Notes: generated from the letters alone by a model not told the origin. A DNA stretch of 35,613 nt from Frankia sp. QA3 (GCF_000262465.1 NZ_CM001489.1:3171385-3206997), one strand, 5' to 3'. Shown: positions 25,255 through 33,860, counted from the stretch's first letter. Numbers and translations: made by a program.

Positions 25255-26367
25255 TCAGGATCGTCGGTATGCCGTCCACCCGGTGCTTGTGAGGCGGTCG
25301 ACGAGACTGTCCGCAACCGCCGGATCGACGGCGAGTTCGACGATGCCGGCCGGCGCATCCAGGCTGTGCTCGAACGGGCCGACATCTTCGATGTTGATGT
25401 CCCAGGTGCCGATGAGGCCGACGATCGCGGCGAGCTGCCCGGGCCGGTCGTCGAGCACGACGCCGACCCAGCCCCAGGGCCTCGCCGTGGCACCGGCCTT
25501 ACGCGGCAGCAGCGCGCGGCCCGCTTGCCCGTCCCGCATGAGCCGGGTGACCGCCGTGGTGACCTCGTCGGCGCCGGCGGCGTCGAGGACGTCGGCCAGG
25601 GCGGTCAGCCGGGAGCCGAGGTCGCGCATCCGCCGGGCGATCGGCCCCCGGTTGCCCTCGACGATCCCCGCCCACAGCTCGGCGTCGCTGTCGGCGAGCC
25701 GGGTCGTGTCCCGGAACCCCTGGCCGGCGAGCGGAACCTCCCGCGGCGACAGGCCCACCAGCACCCCGGCGAGCGCGCTCGCGACGAGCTGGGGCACGTG
25801 CGAGACGGTCGCCATCGCCTCGTCGTGACGCTGCGGCGTGGTCCGCACCGGGGTGGCGCCGCAGGCCAGGGCCAGTGCCACGGTGGCGTGCAGAGCCGCG
25901 GCGCCGGTGTGCGGGACCGGGCAGACCGCCCACACCCGCTCGGCGAACAGGTCGGCGCGCGCCGAGACCGCGCCGTGGCGCTCCCGCCCGGCGATGGGAT
26001 GCGCCGGGCACCACGTCGACAGGTCGCAGCCGAGCTGGACGCCCTCGACCAGCGGGCGGACCTTGACGCTGCCGGCATCGCTGACCGTGTCGGCGAGCCC
26101 GCTGCGGGCCAGCGCCCGGACCTCGCCCGGGATCGTCGGCAGCGGAGTGGCGACGACGGCGTGCTCGACCCGCTCCCCCGCCCAGGGAAGCCCCGCGCCC
26201 ATCTTCGCGGCGATGGCGACCTGCGCCTCGTCGGCGTCGCGGAGCAGGACCTCCACGCCCTGCGCGGACAGCGCCAGCCCGATGCTGGTGCCAATGAGAC
26301 CCGTGCCGACCACACCGACCCGGCGCAGCCGCGGCAACTGGGCATCATCCCAGCCCGATCCGACCAT
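25255..26367 (-). CDS. tyrA: Prephenate dehydrogenase with ACT domain
   Basis: 370 aa. The N-terminal NAD-binding motif is VGVVGTGLIGTSIGLALS. The helical catalytic region contains SDAGSVK, HPIAGRERHG (active-site His) and TPQRHDEAMATVSHVPQL. A C-terminal ACT domain (about 295-370: WGWVGVVLDDRPGQLAAIVG) probably binds tyrosine for feedback control. The enzyme converts prephenate to 4-hydroxyphenylpyruvate in tyrosine synthesis. The ATG at 26367 is the only good start; its RBS is weak. It leads the tyrA-cmk-plsC-der series. Confidence 0.95.
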   Translation of the reverse strand: MVGSGWDDAQLPRLRRVGVVGTGLIGTSIGLALSAQGVEVLLRDADEAQVAIAAKMGAGLPWAGERVEHAVVATPLPTIPGEVRALARSGLADTVSDAGSVKVRPLVEGVQLGCDLSTWCPAHPIAGRERHGAVSARADLFAERVWAVCPVPHTGAAALHATVALALACGATPVRTTPQRHDEAMATVSHVPQLVASALAGVLVGLSPREVPLAGQGFRDTTRLADSDAELWAGIVEGNRGPIARRMRDLGSRLTALADVLDAAGADEVTTAVTRLMRDGQAGRALLPRKAGATARPWGWVGVVLDDRPGQLAAIVGLIGTWDINIEDVGPFEHSLDAPAGIVELAVDPAVADSLVDRLTSTGWTAYRRS

Positions 26368-26579
26368 GGCCGACAGCCTATGGCGACATCTTTCGGCACA
26401 CTCGCCGTGCTCGGGCCTGCGGCGCTCCTTGTCGCTACCTGGCGCCAGTGTGTGTCGCTGCGAGTAGGTCCTCGGTCAGTGGCCGTGGGGATCTGGTCGG
26501 GCGACGGGGGTCGCCTCGGGGCTCGGTGTGCCCACCGGCCGCCACACCTTCCGTACCTTTCCGTGACCATCTGTGCACA

Positions 26580-26670
26580 AAATCATGCCGAGGTTTGGTC
26601 ACGGTTTTTGGCACTGAAACCGTAACTAGACCTCGGCACGATCTGGCCGCGACCTGGCCGGAAACCGGGC
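26580..26670 (+). repeat. Dispersed palindromic repeat, copy D
   Basis: Arms TGCCGAGG (26586) and CCTCGGCA (to 26638) enclose CACGGTTTT / AAACCGT. The left flank CACAAAATCA matches copy A's CACAGAATCA. The right flank GATCTGGCCGC and the following CTGGCCGGAA match copy C. It lies 131 bp past the rluB stop in a 401-bp gap in which no gene is recognised. Confidence 0.8.
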
Positions 26671-26768
26671 TGGCGGGCTGGCGGGCAGGCCGGCGGCAGG
26701 GCCGTGCGACGCCGGTCGGGCTAGCGGACGGCTATGGAAGGTAACGAGAATGATTCGGACTTATCAAC

Positions 26769-27716
26769 CTAGAGGCCGACGTTGCGATAGAGGGCGCCGA
26801 TCTCGCCGCGGGTGAGGTGGCGGGCCCGCCCGGAGCGCAGCGTGCCGAGATGCACCGCGCCGAGCCGGGTGCGAACCAGCCGATGCACCGGGTAACCGAC
26901 GGTCTCCATCATCCGGCGGACGATGCGCTTGCGACCCTCGTGCACGACGATCTCCAGCATCACCCGGCCGTTCGCCTGATCGACGATCTGCACCGAGTCC
27001 GCCCGCGCCGGCCCGTCGTCGAGCTCGACGCCGGCGCGCAGCGTGCGCGGCACCTCACGACGAAACGGCCCGGAGACCTCGACCAGGTAGGTCTTCGGCA
27101 CCTCGAAGGAGGGATGGGTCAGCCGGTGGGCGAGCTCGCCGTCGTTGGTGACCAGCAGCAGCCCCTCGCTGTCGCCGTCGAGGCGGCCGACGTGGAACAG
27201 CCCGCCGCCGCCGAACTCGGTGAGCAGGTCGGCGATGGTGGGCCGGCCGCGGTCGTCGGACATGGCCGACAGCACCCCGCGCGGCTTGTTCAGCGCGAGA
27301 TGGACCAGGCCGGTGCGCGTGACGATCCGCTCGCCGTCGACCTCGATGATCGCGGTCTCCGGGTCGACGCGGCGGCCCTGCTCGCGCACGACGGCGCCGT
27401 CCACACTGACCCGGCCGGCGGCGATGAGCTCCTCGCTGTGCCGGCGGGAACCCACGCCGGCCGCGGCGAGCACCTTCTGCAGCCGGATGCCCTCGTCCGC
27501 GGCGGAACCCGAGTCCCGCGGCGCCCGCGCGGGGCGGGCCTCCCGGGCAGGGCGCGCCTCACCACGAGCAGGGCGCGCCTCACCACCACGGGCAGGGCGC
27601 GCCTCACCACGAGCAGGGCGGGCCTCCCGAGAAGGGCGGCCGTCCGCGGGCGGGCGGCCGTCCCGGCGGGCGCGGGCGTCGCGCGGCGCGCGGGGGCGGT
27701 CAGCAGCAGCGTTCAT
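26769..27716 (-). CDS. rluB: 23S rRNA pseudouridine synthase B family
   Basis: 315 aa. A ~70-residue Arg/Ala/Pro-rich tail (ARGEARPARG repeats from 18-21-bp DNA units at about 27547-27640) comes first. An S4 RNA-binding domain follows (IRLQKVLAAAGVGSRRHSEE). The RsuA/RluB catalytic domain contains the nucleophile Asp in HVGRLDGDSEGLLLVTNDG and the closing motif HEGRKRIVRRMMETVGYPV. It modifies 23S rRNA helix 89 in E. coli. The start ATG overlaps the scpB stop (ATGA). Its linkage to scpA/scpB is conserved in Gram-positive bacteria. Confidence 0.94.
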   Translation of the reverse strand: MNAAADRPRAPRDARARRDGRPPADGRPSREARPARGEARPARGGEARPARGEARPAREARPARAPRDSGSAADEGIRLQKVLAAAGVGSRRHSEELIAAGRVSVDGAVVREQGRRVDPETAIIEVDGERIVTRTGLVHLALNKPRGVLSAMSDDRGRPTIADLLTEFGGGGLFHVGRLDGDSEGLLLVTNDGELAHRLTHPSFEVPKTYLVEVSGPFRREVPRTLRAGVELDDGPARADSVQIVDQANGRVMLEIVVHEGRKRIVRRMMETVGYPVHRLVRTRLGAVHLGTLRSGRARHLTRGEIGALYRNVGL

Positions 27717-28333
27717 GGGGCAACGATGTCATCCAGATCGTCGAGTCCGGGCAGCAGGGGGGCCAGCGGGGGGAGCTCGTCGAGCCCGCGCAGGCCCATC
27801 CGTTCGAGGAAGTAGTCGGTCGTTCCGTACAGGATGGCACCGGTTTCGGGATCGTGCCCGACCTCCTCGACGAGCCGGCGGGCGGTGAGCGTGCGGATCA
27901 CACCGTCGGCGGAGACGCCGCGCACCGCGGAGATCCGCCCGCGACTGACCGGCTGCTGGTAGGCGACGACGGCGAGGGTCTCCAGCGCCGCCTGGGACAG
28001 CCGGGCGGACTGGCCGGCGAGCACGAAGCCCTCCACCCAGGGGGCACACTCGTCGGCGGTGTAGAACCGCCAGCCGGCGCCGACGTGGCGCAGCCGGAAG
28101 CCGCGGCCCTCGCGGGCGTAGCCCTCGGCGAGCTCGGGAAGCAGCCGCTCGATCTCGCGGGCCGGGGCGCCGAGCCCGGTGGCGAGCTCCGCGACGCCGA
28201 CCGGCCGCTCGGCGACCATGAGCACCGCCTCCAGCAGCGCCGCCAGCGGCGGCCGATCCGCGCCGGCGACCCTGGGCGGCACCGGCCCGCCCGCCGTCGC
28301 GCCGCCTGCGCCCGCGTCTAGCTGTTCCGTCAC
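27713..28333 (-). CDS. scpB: Segregation and condensation protein B
   Basis: 206 aa with two winged-helix domains. Family features are LEAVLMVAERPVGVAELA, RLSQAALETLAVVAYQQPVS, RGRISAVRGVSADGVIRTL and GTTDYFLERMGL. It pairs with ScpA and SMC in the condensin complex that organises the chromosome. GTG 28333 overlaps the scpA stop (GTGA), with GGGAGGT 8 nt upstream, so ScpA and ScpB are coupled at translation. No smc gene lies in the window. Confidence 0.95.
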   Translation of the reverse strand: MTEQLDAGAGGATAGGPVPPRVAGADRPPLAALLEAVLMVAERPVGVAELATGLGAPAREIERLLPELAEGYAREGRGFRLRHVGAGWRFYTADECAPWVEGFVLAGQSARLSQAALETLAVVAYQQPVSRGRISAVRGVSADGVIRTLTARRLVEEVGHDPETGAILYGTTDYFLERMGLRGLDELPPLAPLLPGLDDLDDIVAP

Positions 28334-29280
28334 GATGCCACCTCCCGCGGTTCGTCGTCGGCCGGATCCTCCCCGTACAGCCCCCGGCCGATGGAGAGCA
28401 GGTCGGCGTCCGCGGCCGGGTCGACGGCGATCCAGCGCACCATCAGCTCCCCGAGGGGGATCTCCTGGTCGAAGGAGATCCGCCCCTCGCGAAACAGTTC
28501 CAGCAGGGCCAGGAACCGGGCGACCACCTCGATCGTCTGCTGGCAGCCCGCGCACAGCGTGCGGAAGTCCGCGGCGCCGAGTTCCCGCAGCAGCGAGATG
28601 ATCGCGAGCATGTGCTCCCGGACGCTGATCCGGGGCAGGTGCACGTGGTCGGTGGCGACCAGCGGCGGCAGCGGCGGCTCGCGCAGCCGCGCGGCCAGCG
28701 CCGCGAGCTCCGCGGGGCCGATGCCGATCTGCACCTCGGGCAGGGCGGCGGCGTAGCGGGGCTCCAGCGGCACGGCGCGGGGCACGTGCCGGGCCTCCAG
28801 CGCCATCAACCCGGCGAACAGCGCCGACGCCTCCTTGTACGCCCTGTACTGCAGCAGCCGGGCGAACAGCAGGTCGCGGGCCTCCAGCAGGGCGAGGTCC
28901 TCGGATTCGTCCTCGGACAGCGCGCCGGGCAGCAGCCGGGCGGCCTTGAGGTCGAGCAGGGTCGCCGCGATCACCAGGAACTCGGTGGCCTGGCCGAGGT
29001 CGAACCGGTCCCCCAGCCGGCGGATGTGCGCGACGAACTCGTCGGTGACCTGGGACAGCGCGACCTCGGTCACGTCGAGGCGATGCTTGGCGATGAGCGA
29101 GAGCAGCAGGTCGAACGGGCCGGTGAAGTTGGCGAGCTCGACGACGAAGGGCTCGGTCCGCCCGCCACGGGCGGTCGGCGTCGCCACCGGCTCGGACCCG
29201 GCTGCACCGGGAGCCGACGGGCCCGGCGCCGGCGAGTCGGGCGCGGCGGGGGCGCCGGCATCGGCTCGGGCTCGGGTCAT
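28330..29280 (-). CDS. scpA: Segregation and condensation protein A
   Basis: 316 aa. A ~42-residue Ala/Pro-rich leader precedes the kleisin domain: FVVELANFTGPFDLLLSLIA (the SMC-neck binding helix region), KHRLDVTEVALSQVTDEF, then ATEFLVIAATLLDLKAARLL. A central acidic linker and the C-terminal winged helix (FLALLELFREGRISFDQEIP) follow. It bridges the two SMC heads. The start ATG at 29280 has a weak RBS. It lies 40 bp after the stop of the M50-like gene on the same strand. Confidence 0.95.
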   Translation of the reverse strand: MTRARADAGAPAAPDSPAPGPSAPGAAGSEPVATPTARGGRTEPFVVELANFTGPFDLLLSLIAKHRLDVTEVALSQVTDEFVAHIRRLGDRFDLGQATEFLVIAATLLDLKAARLLPGALSEDESEDLALLEARDLLFARLLQYRAYKEASALFAGLMALEARHVPRAVPLEPRYAAALPEVQIGIGPAELAALAARLREPPLPPLVATDHVHLPRISVREHMLAIISLLRELGAADFRTLCAGCQQTIEVVARFLALLELFREGRISFDQEIPLGELMVRWIAVDPAADADLLSIGRGLYGEDPADDEPREVAS

Positions 29281-29320
29281 GGCGCCACGCTACGCCCCAG
29301 GCCACCGGTCATGATCGTCG

Positions 29321-30010
29321 TCAAGCCAGGTTGAGGCCGATCAGGGAGGCGAGCCCGCGCAGCAGCGGGCCGATGAGCTGGCCGACGACCGACGGGAACC
29401 CGACGAACAGCACCGGCAGCAGCAGCAGCGCCAGCAGGATGACGAGGCCGATGTTGCCGTCGGTGAGCCGGTGGTGGGCGCTGCGCCAGCCCGGGGAGGT
29501 CCCGCCGAGCAGGAACACCAGCCGTCCGGCGTCCGTCGGCGGGACCGGGATGAGGCTGACGATGAACATCGAACCGAAGGTGATCGCCAGCCACAGGGTG
29601 AACTCGGCGGCGAAGCTGTCCGGCACGGTCACCTCGGTGACCCGGTCGCCGAGGAAGATCCGAGCCGGGTCGCCGACCACCTGGAACAGCGCGAGCGAGC
29701 CGAGGGCGAGCAGCAGGTAGGCCAGCGGGCCCGCGAGCACCGCGGCCGCGACGTGGAAGCGGCGCCGCCGCCACACGTCGTTCATCGGCACCGACTCGGC
29801 CCAGCCGTGGCCGACGATGAACACGGCGAGCCCGCTGAAGGGGCTGAGCCTGTCCTTGACCCCGGTGGTCAGCCGGCCGCTGCGCAGCGGGGTGGGGTCA
29901 CGGACGACGCGCGCGGTGAGGACCTGGGCGGCGTCGTGCGCGAACACCCCGATCAGGAACGCGACAACGATCCCGAGCAGCGCCGCCGGCTCGGCGAGAT
30001 GGAAAAGCAC
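29321..30010 (-). CDS. M50 site-2-protease-like membrane protein, catalytically degenerate
   Basis: 229 aa with about five or six membrane helices. The layout follows actinobacterial site-2 protease (M50) proteins: first motif in helix 1, then SPFSGLAVFIVGHGWAESVP, AGPLAYLLLALGSLAL and LIPVPPTDAGRLVF. The zinc motif HExxH is HDAAQ (His25, Asp26, Gln29). The second motif, usually NxxPxxPLDGGR, is SLIPVPPTDAGR, keeping the Asp ligand. One His, the catalytic Glu and the Gly are therefore lost, so proteolysis is unlikely; a structural or regulatory role is inferred. The GTG at 30010 has AAAGG 7 nt upstream. It sits between parA and scpA in one strand run. Confidence 0.8.
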   Translation of the reverse strand: MLFHLAEPAALLGIVVAFLIGVFAHDAAQVLTARVVRDPTPLRSGRLTTGVKDRLSPFSGLAVFIVGHGWAESVPMNDVWRRRRFHVAAAVLAGPLAYLLLALGSLALFQVVGDPARIFLGDRVTEVTVPDSFAAEFTLWLAITFGSMFIVSLIPVPPTDAGRLVFLLGGTSPGWRSAHHRLTDGNIGLVILLALLLLPVLFVGFPSVVGQLIGPLLRGLASLIGLNLA

Positions 30011-30049
30011 GTTGCTACCTTTTCGCCCCGATCATCCAAAAGCCCGGAT

Positions 30050-31039
30050 TCAGCCGACGAGTGGGGGCGTGTTGTGCCGGACCATCAGCTCGCGGGCCAG
30101 CCGCCGGTAGCCGGCGGCGCCGACCGAGGTCGGCGCGTACGTCGTGATCGGCTCACCGGCCACGGTCGTCTCCGGGAAGCGGACCGTGCGGTTGATCACT
30201 GTGTGGAACACCTCGGCGGGGAACCGCTCGACGACGCGGGCCAGCACCTCGCGGGCGTGCAGCGTGCGGGCGTCGTACATGGTGGCCAGGATGCCGGCGA
30301 GCTCGAGGCGCGAGTTGAGCCGCTCGCGCACCTTGTCGATGGTCTGCAGCAGCAGCGCGACGCCGCGCAGCGCGAAGTACTCGCATTCCAGCGGGACGAT
30401 GACGGCGTCCGCCGCGGTCAGCGCGTTCACGGTCAGCAGGCCGAGCGAGGGCTGGCAGTCGACGAGGATGACGTCGTAGTCGTCGAGGATGGGGGCCAGC
30501 GCGCGGGCGAGGCTGTGCTCCCGGCCGACCTCGGTGACCAGCAGCACCTCGGCGGCGGACAGGTCGATGTTGCTCGGCAACAGGTCGAGGCCGTCGACCT
30601 GGGTCTCGACGATGACGTCGCGGACGTGGGCGTCCCCGCCGAGCAGCAGATCGTGCACGGTCAGGTCGAACTGCATCGGGTTGATGCCGAGGCCGACCGA
30701 CAGCGCGCCCTGCGGGTCGAAGTCGACCAGCAGCACGCGGCGGCCGTACTCGGCGAGGGCGGCGCCGAGATTGATCGTGCTGGTGGTCTTGCCGACGCCG
30801 CCCTTCTGGTTGCACATGGCCACGATCCAGGCGGGACCGTGGGAGGTCAGCGGGACGGGGACGGGGAACGACGGCAGCGGCCGGCCGGTGGGGCCCGGCT
30901 GGCCCACCCCCTCGTCGACGCTCTCGCCGCCGGCTTCGAGCCGCCCGTCCTCAGACAACCGGGGGTCACCGACGGTCACCTCGCCGTAGGAGAGGCGGAT
31001 CGGGGAATCGACGGAGGGAGCGTCGGCAAATCGGACCAC
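30050..31039 (-). CDS. parA: ParA/Soj-family chromosome-partitioning ATPase
   Basis: 329 aa. A 70-residue unstructured leader comes before the deviant Walker A motif CNQKGGVGKTT (Lys79 to Thr86). The rest of the ParA core is intact: LLVDFDPQGALSVGLGI, VILVDCQPSLGLLTVNALTA and VIVPLECEYFALRG. No parB is adjacent, so this is the orphan ParA seen next to scpAB in Streptomyces (SCO1772 region), not the origin-proximal ParAB. The start is placed at GTG 31039 (AAGGAG 10 nt upstream), although GTG starts at residues 21-23 are possible. Its role could be in positioning the chromosome or a protein cargo. Confidence 0.9.
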   Translation of the reverse strand: MVRFADAPSVDSPIRLSYGEVTVGDPRLSEDGRLEAGGESVDEGVGQPGPTGRPLPSFPVPVPLTSHGPAWIVAMCNQKGGVGKTTSTINLGAALAEYGRRVLLVDFDPQGALSVGLGINPMQFDLTVHDLLLGGDAHVRDVIVETQVDGLDLLPSNIDLSAAEVLLVTEVGREHSLARALAPILDDYDVILVDCQPSLGLLTVNALTAADAVIVPLECEYFALRGVALLLQTIDKVRERLNSRLELAGILATMYDARTLHAREVLARVVERFPAEVFHTVINRTVRFPETTVAGEPITTYAPTSVGAAGYRRLARELMVRHNTPPLVG

Positions 31040-31162
31040 GGAGGGGTTGCTCCTTCTACAAAGAGCAGAAACGGACCGGTAGGAGCGTACCGACACTGAC
31101 CCGTTCCCGGCGGCGCTGGGTGGCCGTAAAGCGGCGTGTCGCGCCATCCGGGGCGGTGCGCG

Positions 31163-31192
31163 TTGGACGGGTCACGCCCACAGGGGTACGAA
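31163..31192 (+). promoter_or_regulatory. Candidate promoter of mscR
   Basis: TTGGAC (31163-31168), an 18-bp spacer and TACGAA (31187-31192) resemble a housekeeping sigma promoter. A leader of about 130 nt would follow. The divergent 293-bp gap to parA contains no gene. Confidence 0.4.
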
Positions 31193-31332
31193 ATCATGCA
31201 CCAGGGGTCACCGATGCGGTTCGGTCAGGCTTGCACCGCTTCGGATGTGGCCCGCGAGCGTGCTCGGCGGGTCAGACAGCGATGCGGGTCGGGCGGCGAT
31301 GAGGCGTTTTTCCAAGCGAAGGGAGCTCTCCT

Positions 31333-32421
31333 ATGGGCGCACAGACGGTGGAAGCGGTGGTGGCCCGGCACAAGGGCGCGCCGGTCGGCCTGGAGCGGAT
31401 CGTCGTCCCGGACCCGGGGCCGGGCGAGGCCCGCGTGCGCGTGCGCGCCTGCGGCGTGTGCCACACCGATCTGCACTACCGCGAGGGCGCGATCAACGAC
31501 GACTACCCGTTCCTGCTGGGCCACGAGGCCGCCGGCACGGTCGAGTCGGTCGGCGAGGGCGTGACGGGCCTGGCCCCCGGGGACTACGTGGTGCTGGCCT
31601 GGCGGGCGCCGTGCGGGACGTGTCGGGCCTGCCGGCGCGGGATGGCCTGGTACTGCTTCGACTCCCGCAACGCCGCGCAGCCGATGACCCTCGAGGACGG
31701 CACGCCGCTGGCGCCGGCGCTGGGCATCGGGGCGTTCACGCCGCTCACCCTGGTCGCCGCGGGCCAGTGCGTGCCCGTGGACCCGGCCGCGCGACCGGAG
31801 GCCGCCGGTCTGATCGGCTGCGGGGTGATGGCCGGCTTCGGCGCGGCGGTGAACACCGGGCGGGTCACCCGCGGGGAGACGGTGGCGGTGATCGGCTGCG
31901 GCGGCGTCGGGAACGCGGCGATCGCCGGGGCCGCCATCGCCGGCGCCCGGAAGATCATCGCGGTGGACGTCGACGAGCGCAAGCTGACCTGGGCCCGCCA
32001 CTTCGGAGCCACCGACACCGTGGACGCCCGTTCGGCCGACCCCGTGCAGGCGGTCCGCGACCTCACCGACGGCTTCGGCGCCGACGTCGTCATCGAGGCG
32101 GTGGGCCGTCCCGAGACGTACCGGCAGGCGTTCGACGCCCGCGACCTGGCCGGGCGGCTGGTCCTGGTGGGGGTGCCGGATCCGACGATGACCGTGGAGC
32201 TGCCGCTCGCGGAGGTCTTCGGCCGCGGCGGCCACCTGTCGTCGTCCTGGTACGGGGACTGCCTGCCGAGCCGCGACTTCCCGATCCTCATCGACCTGTA
32301 CCGCCGGGGCCGCCTTGACCTCGACGCCTTCGTCACCGAGACGGTCGGGATCGCCGACGTGGAGGAGGCGTTCGCGCGGATGCGCCGCGGCGACGTGCTG
32401 CGCAGCGTCGTCGTCCTCTAG
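31333..32421 (+). CDS. mscR: S-(hydroxymethyl)mycothiol dehydrogenase
   Basis: 362 aa zinc-dependent medium-chain dehydrogenase. The catalytic zinc ligands sit in [14 protein letters not shown] and LLGHEAAG. The structural zinc site has four Cys in [15 protein letters not shown]. The Rossmann motif is [11 protein letters not shown], and SSWYGDCLP near the C-terminus is specific to this subfamily (Rv2259/MscR). It oxidises the formaldehyde-mycothiol adduct and can act as S-nitrosomycothiol reductase. GGGAG lies 7 nt before the ATG. The downstream metallo-hydrolase is the usual partner (Rv2260). Mycothiol use confirms an actinobacterial host. Confidence 0.95.
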   Translation: MGAQTVEAVVARHKGAPVGLERIVVPDPGPGEARVRVRACGVCHTDLHYREGAINDDYPFLLGHEAAGTVESVGEGVTGLAPGDYVVLAWRAPCGTCRACRRGMAWYCFDSRNAAQPMTLEDGTPLAPALGIGAFTPLTLVAAGQCVPVDPAARPEAAGLIGCGVMAGFGAAVNTGRVTRGETVAVIGCGGVGNAAIAGAAIAGARKIIAVDVDERKLTWARHFGATDTVDARSADPVQAVRDLTDGFGADVVIEAVGRPETYRQAFDARDLAGRLVLVGVPDPTMTVELPLAEVFGRGGHLSSSWYGDCLPSRDFPILIDLYRRGRLDLDAFVTETVGIADVEEAFARMRRGDVLRSVVVL

Positions 32422-32492
32422 CCACCCCGCATCCCCGAACCACCCCGCATCCCCCAACCACCCCGCATCCCCCAACCACCCCGCATCCTCCA
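32422..32492 (+). repeat. 18-bp tandem repeat x4 directly after mscR
   Basis: CCACCCCGCATCCCCCAA is repeated almost four times. It starts at the base after the mscR stop codon. It is non-coding as placed, but it has the same period as the in-frame repeats elsewhere. The rest of the 323-bp gap to the hydrolase holds the hairpin at 32531 and no gene. Confidence 0.92.
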
Positions 32493-32530
32493 GGTGCCCG
32501 CGGCCCGCCGGGTGCCCCCGCGAGCGGGAC

Positions 32531-32557
32531 CGCCGCCACCCCGTCGGGGTGGCGGCG
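32531..32557 (+). terminator. Strong GC hairpin between mscR and the hydrolase
   Basis: A perfect 12-bp stem CGCCGCCACCCC / GGGGTGGCGGCG with loop GTC and no T tract. It may terminate or attenuate mscR transcription before the hydrolase gene. Confidence 0.55.
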
Positions 32558-32744
32558 AGGGTCGCCGGCGGCGGTGGTGTCACGCCGACGGTGGGTCGAC
32601 CCGAATTCCGGATGCGCCCGATACGGTCGACGAGTCGGGGATCGCCGCCGGCCGGCGGCCGCCCCGGCGCACAGCGGGCGGACCATCCGGGTTTCCAGCC
32701 CGATCGGGAATTCGGGAATATTCGGGAATAGAGGAGCGGGCGCC

Positions 32745-33395
32745 ATGACCGGCAATGCGGGGCTTCGAGTGGACCGCGTGATCACCCGCGGCGACTTCAC
32801 CCTGGACGGCCAGACGTTCACGGTCGATAACAACGTCTGGCTCGTCGGCAACGACCAGGAGGTCCTGGTCATCGACGCCGCGCACGACCCGTCGGTGATC
32901 GCGGCGGCGGTCGGCGCCCGCGTCGTGACCTCGATCATCGCCACCCACGGGCACAACGACCACATCAACGCGGCGGCGGAGCTCGCCGACCTGGTGCGGG
33001 CGCCGATCGCGCTGCACCCGGCCGACGTGATGCTGTGGCGGACGATCTACCCGCACCGCGCTCCCGACCGCTCGCTCGCCGACGGGCAGCTCGTCGGTCT
33101 GCCCGGCGGCGGGTCGCTGCGGGTGCTGCACACCCCGGGCCACTCCCCCGGCGGGGTCTGCCTGTTCGGCGAGCTGAACGCCGACCCGGTGCTGTTCAGC
33201 GGCGACACGCTGTTCCGCGGCGGCCCGGGGGCCACCGGGCGGTCCTACTCGGACTTCCCGACGATCCTCGCCTCGATCCGCACGAAACTGCTTACCCTGC
33301 CAGCGAACACCGTCGTGCACACCGGGCACGGCGACGACACGACCATCGGCGAGGAGGGCGTCGACTACGACGACTGGGTCCGCCGGGGCCGCTGA
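32745..33395 (+). CDS. Metallo-beta-lactamase-fold hydrolase (MscR partner)
   Basis: 216 aa. The metal motif THGHNDH (His68, His70, Asp72, His73) is followed by HTPGHSPGGVCLF (third His) and SGDTLFRGG (bridging Asp), all in the right order. HTGHGDDT near the end gives the last His. Its location after mscR matches Rv2260, thought to hydrolyse the mycothiol thioester or formyl-mycothiol by analogy with S-formylglutathione hydrolase; that is inference from context. The ATG at 32745 has GAGGAG 8 nt upstream. It converges on the GlsB-like gene. Confidence 0.92.
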   Translation: MTGNAGLRVDRVITRGDFTLDGQTFTVDNNVWLVGNDQEVLVIDAAHDPSVIAAAVGARVVTSIIATHGHNDHINAAAELADLVRAPIALHPADVMLWRTIYPHRAPDRSLADGQLVGLPGGGSLRVLHTPGHSPGGVCLFGELNADPVLFSGDTLFRGGPGATGRSYSDFPTILASIRTKLLTLPANTVVHTGHGDDTTIGEEGVDYDDWVRRGR

Positions 33396-33424
33396 CGGAC
33401 GACGCAGGGCCGACCGGGCACCGT

Positions 33425-33444
33425 GGGGCGGTCACAGCCGCCCC
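33425..33444. terminator. Hairpin at the convergent gene ends
   Basis: GGGGCGG (33425-33431) pairs with CCGCCCC (33438-33444) around TCACAG. The stop codon of the minus-strand GlsB-like gene (33432-33434) lies in the loop. It is suited to act for both strands. Confidence 0.45.
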
Positions 33445-33734
33445 GCCGTATGCCGATGATGGTGGTCGCTGCGGGTGTGCCGCATGGCCCACATCGGCGC
33501 GACGACGGCGACCAGCGCGACCGCGACACCGACCTGCAGGACGTGCCGGATCCAGTCGACGCCGCCAGTGTGGCGCACCCCGATCGCGCTGGCGATCACG
33601 TTGCCGACCAGCGCGCCCACGATGCCGAGGGCGACCGTCAGCCAGATCGGAATGTCCTGCCTACCCCGGAGGATCAGCCGGGCCAGCACGCCGATCACCA
33701 GACCGGCAAGAATGATCCATAGAATTTGAAACAC
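33432..33734 (-). CDS. GlsB/YeaQ/YmgE-family small membrane protein
   Basis: 100 aa with three hydrophobic helices: FQILWIILAGLVIGVLARLI, WLTVALGIVGALVGNVIAS and VLQVGVAVALVAVVAPMWA. The first two match the Gly-rich pattern of the GlsB/YeaQ/YmgE (transglycosylase-associated) family, linked to stress responses; no enzyme activity is proven. A His/Arg-rich C-terminus (RHTRSDHHHRHTAGRL) is unusual and may bind metal or be incidental. The GTG at 33734 has GGGGGTG 4-6 nt upstream. It is a single-gene unit between convergent and unrelated neighbours. Confidence 0.82.
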   Translation of the reverse strand: MFQILWIILAGLVIGVLARLILRGRQDIPIWLTVALGIVGALVGNVIASAIGVRHTGGVDWIRHVLQVGVAVALVAVVAPMWAMRHTRSDHHHRHTAGRL

Positions 33735-33860
33735 CGCACACCCCCAACGGAGAGCCTGCCCTGGTTTTCTCCGTCACCGCCCGGATACAAACCCGCCGGA
33801 CACAGGCGGGCAATCCAGATAAACGGCTCGGGTCCTCGGCGAGGCCGGGCCGAAATGCGG

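Noticed and set aside
6805..26670. Insertion sequence remnants
   Set aside because: No transposase fragment or target duplication is visible near any copy; a MITE origin remains possible but unproven.
29471..31099. Long plus-strand open frame opposite parA and the M50-like gene
   Set aside because: Same GC shadow effect; it spans two clear minus-strand genes and has no recognisable domain.
32422..32492. Possible CRISPR array
   Set aside because: The repeats are contiguous 18-bp units with no spacers, and there are no cas genes.
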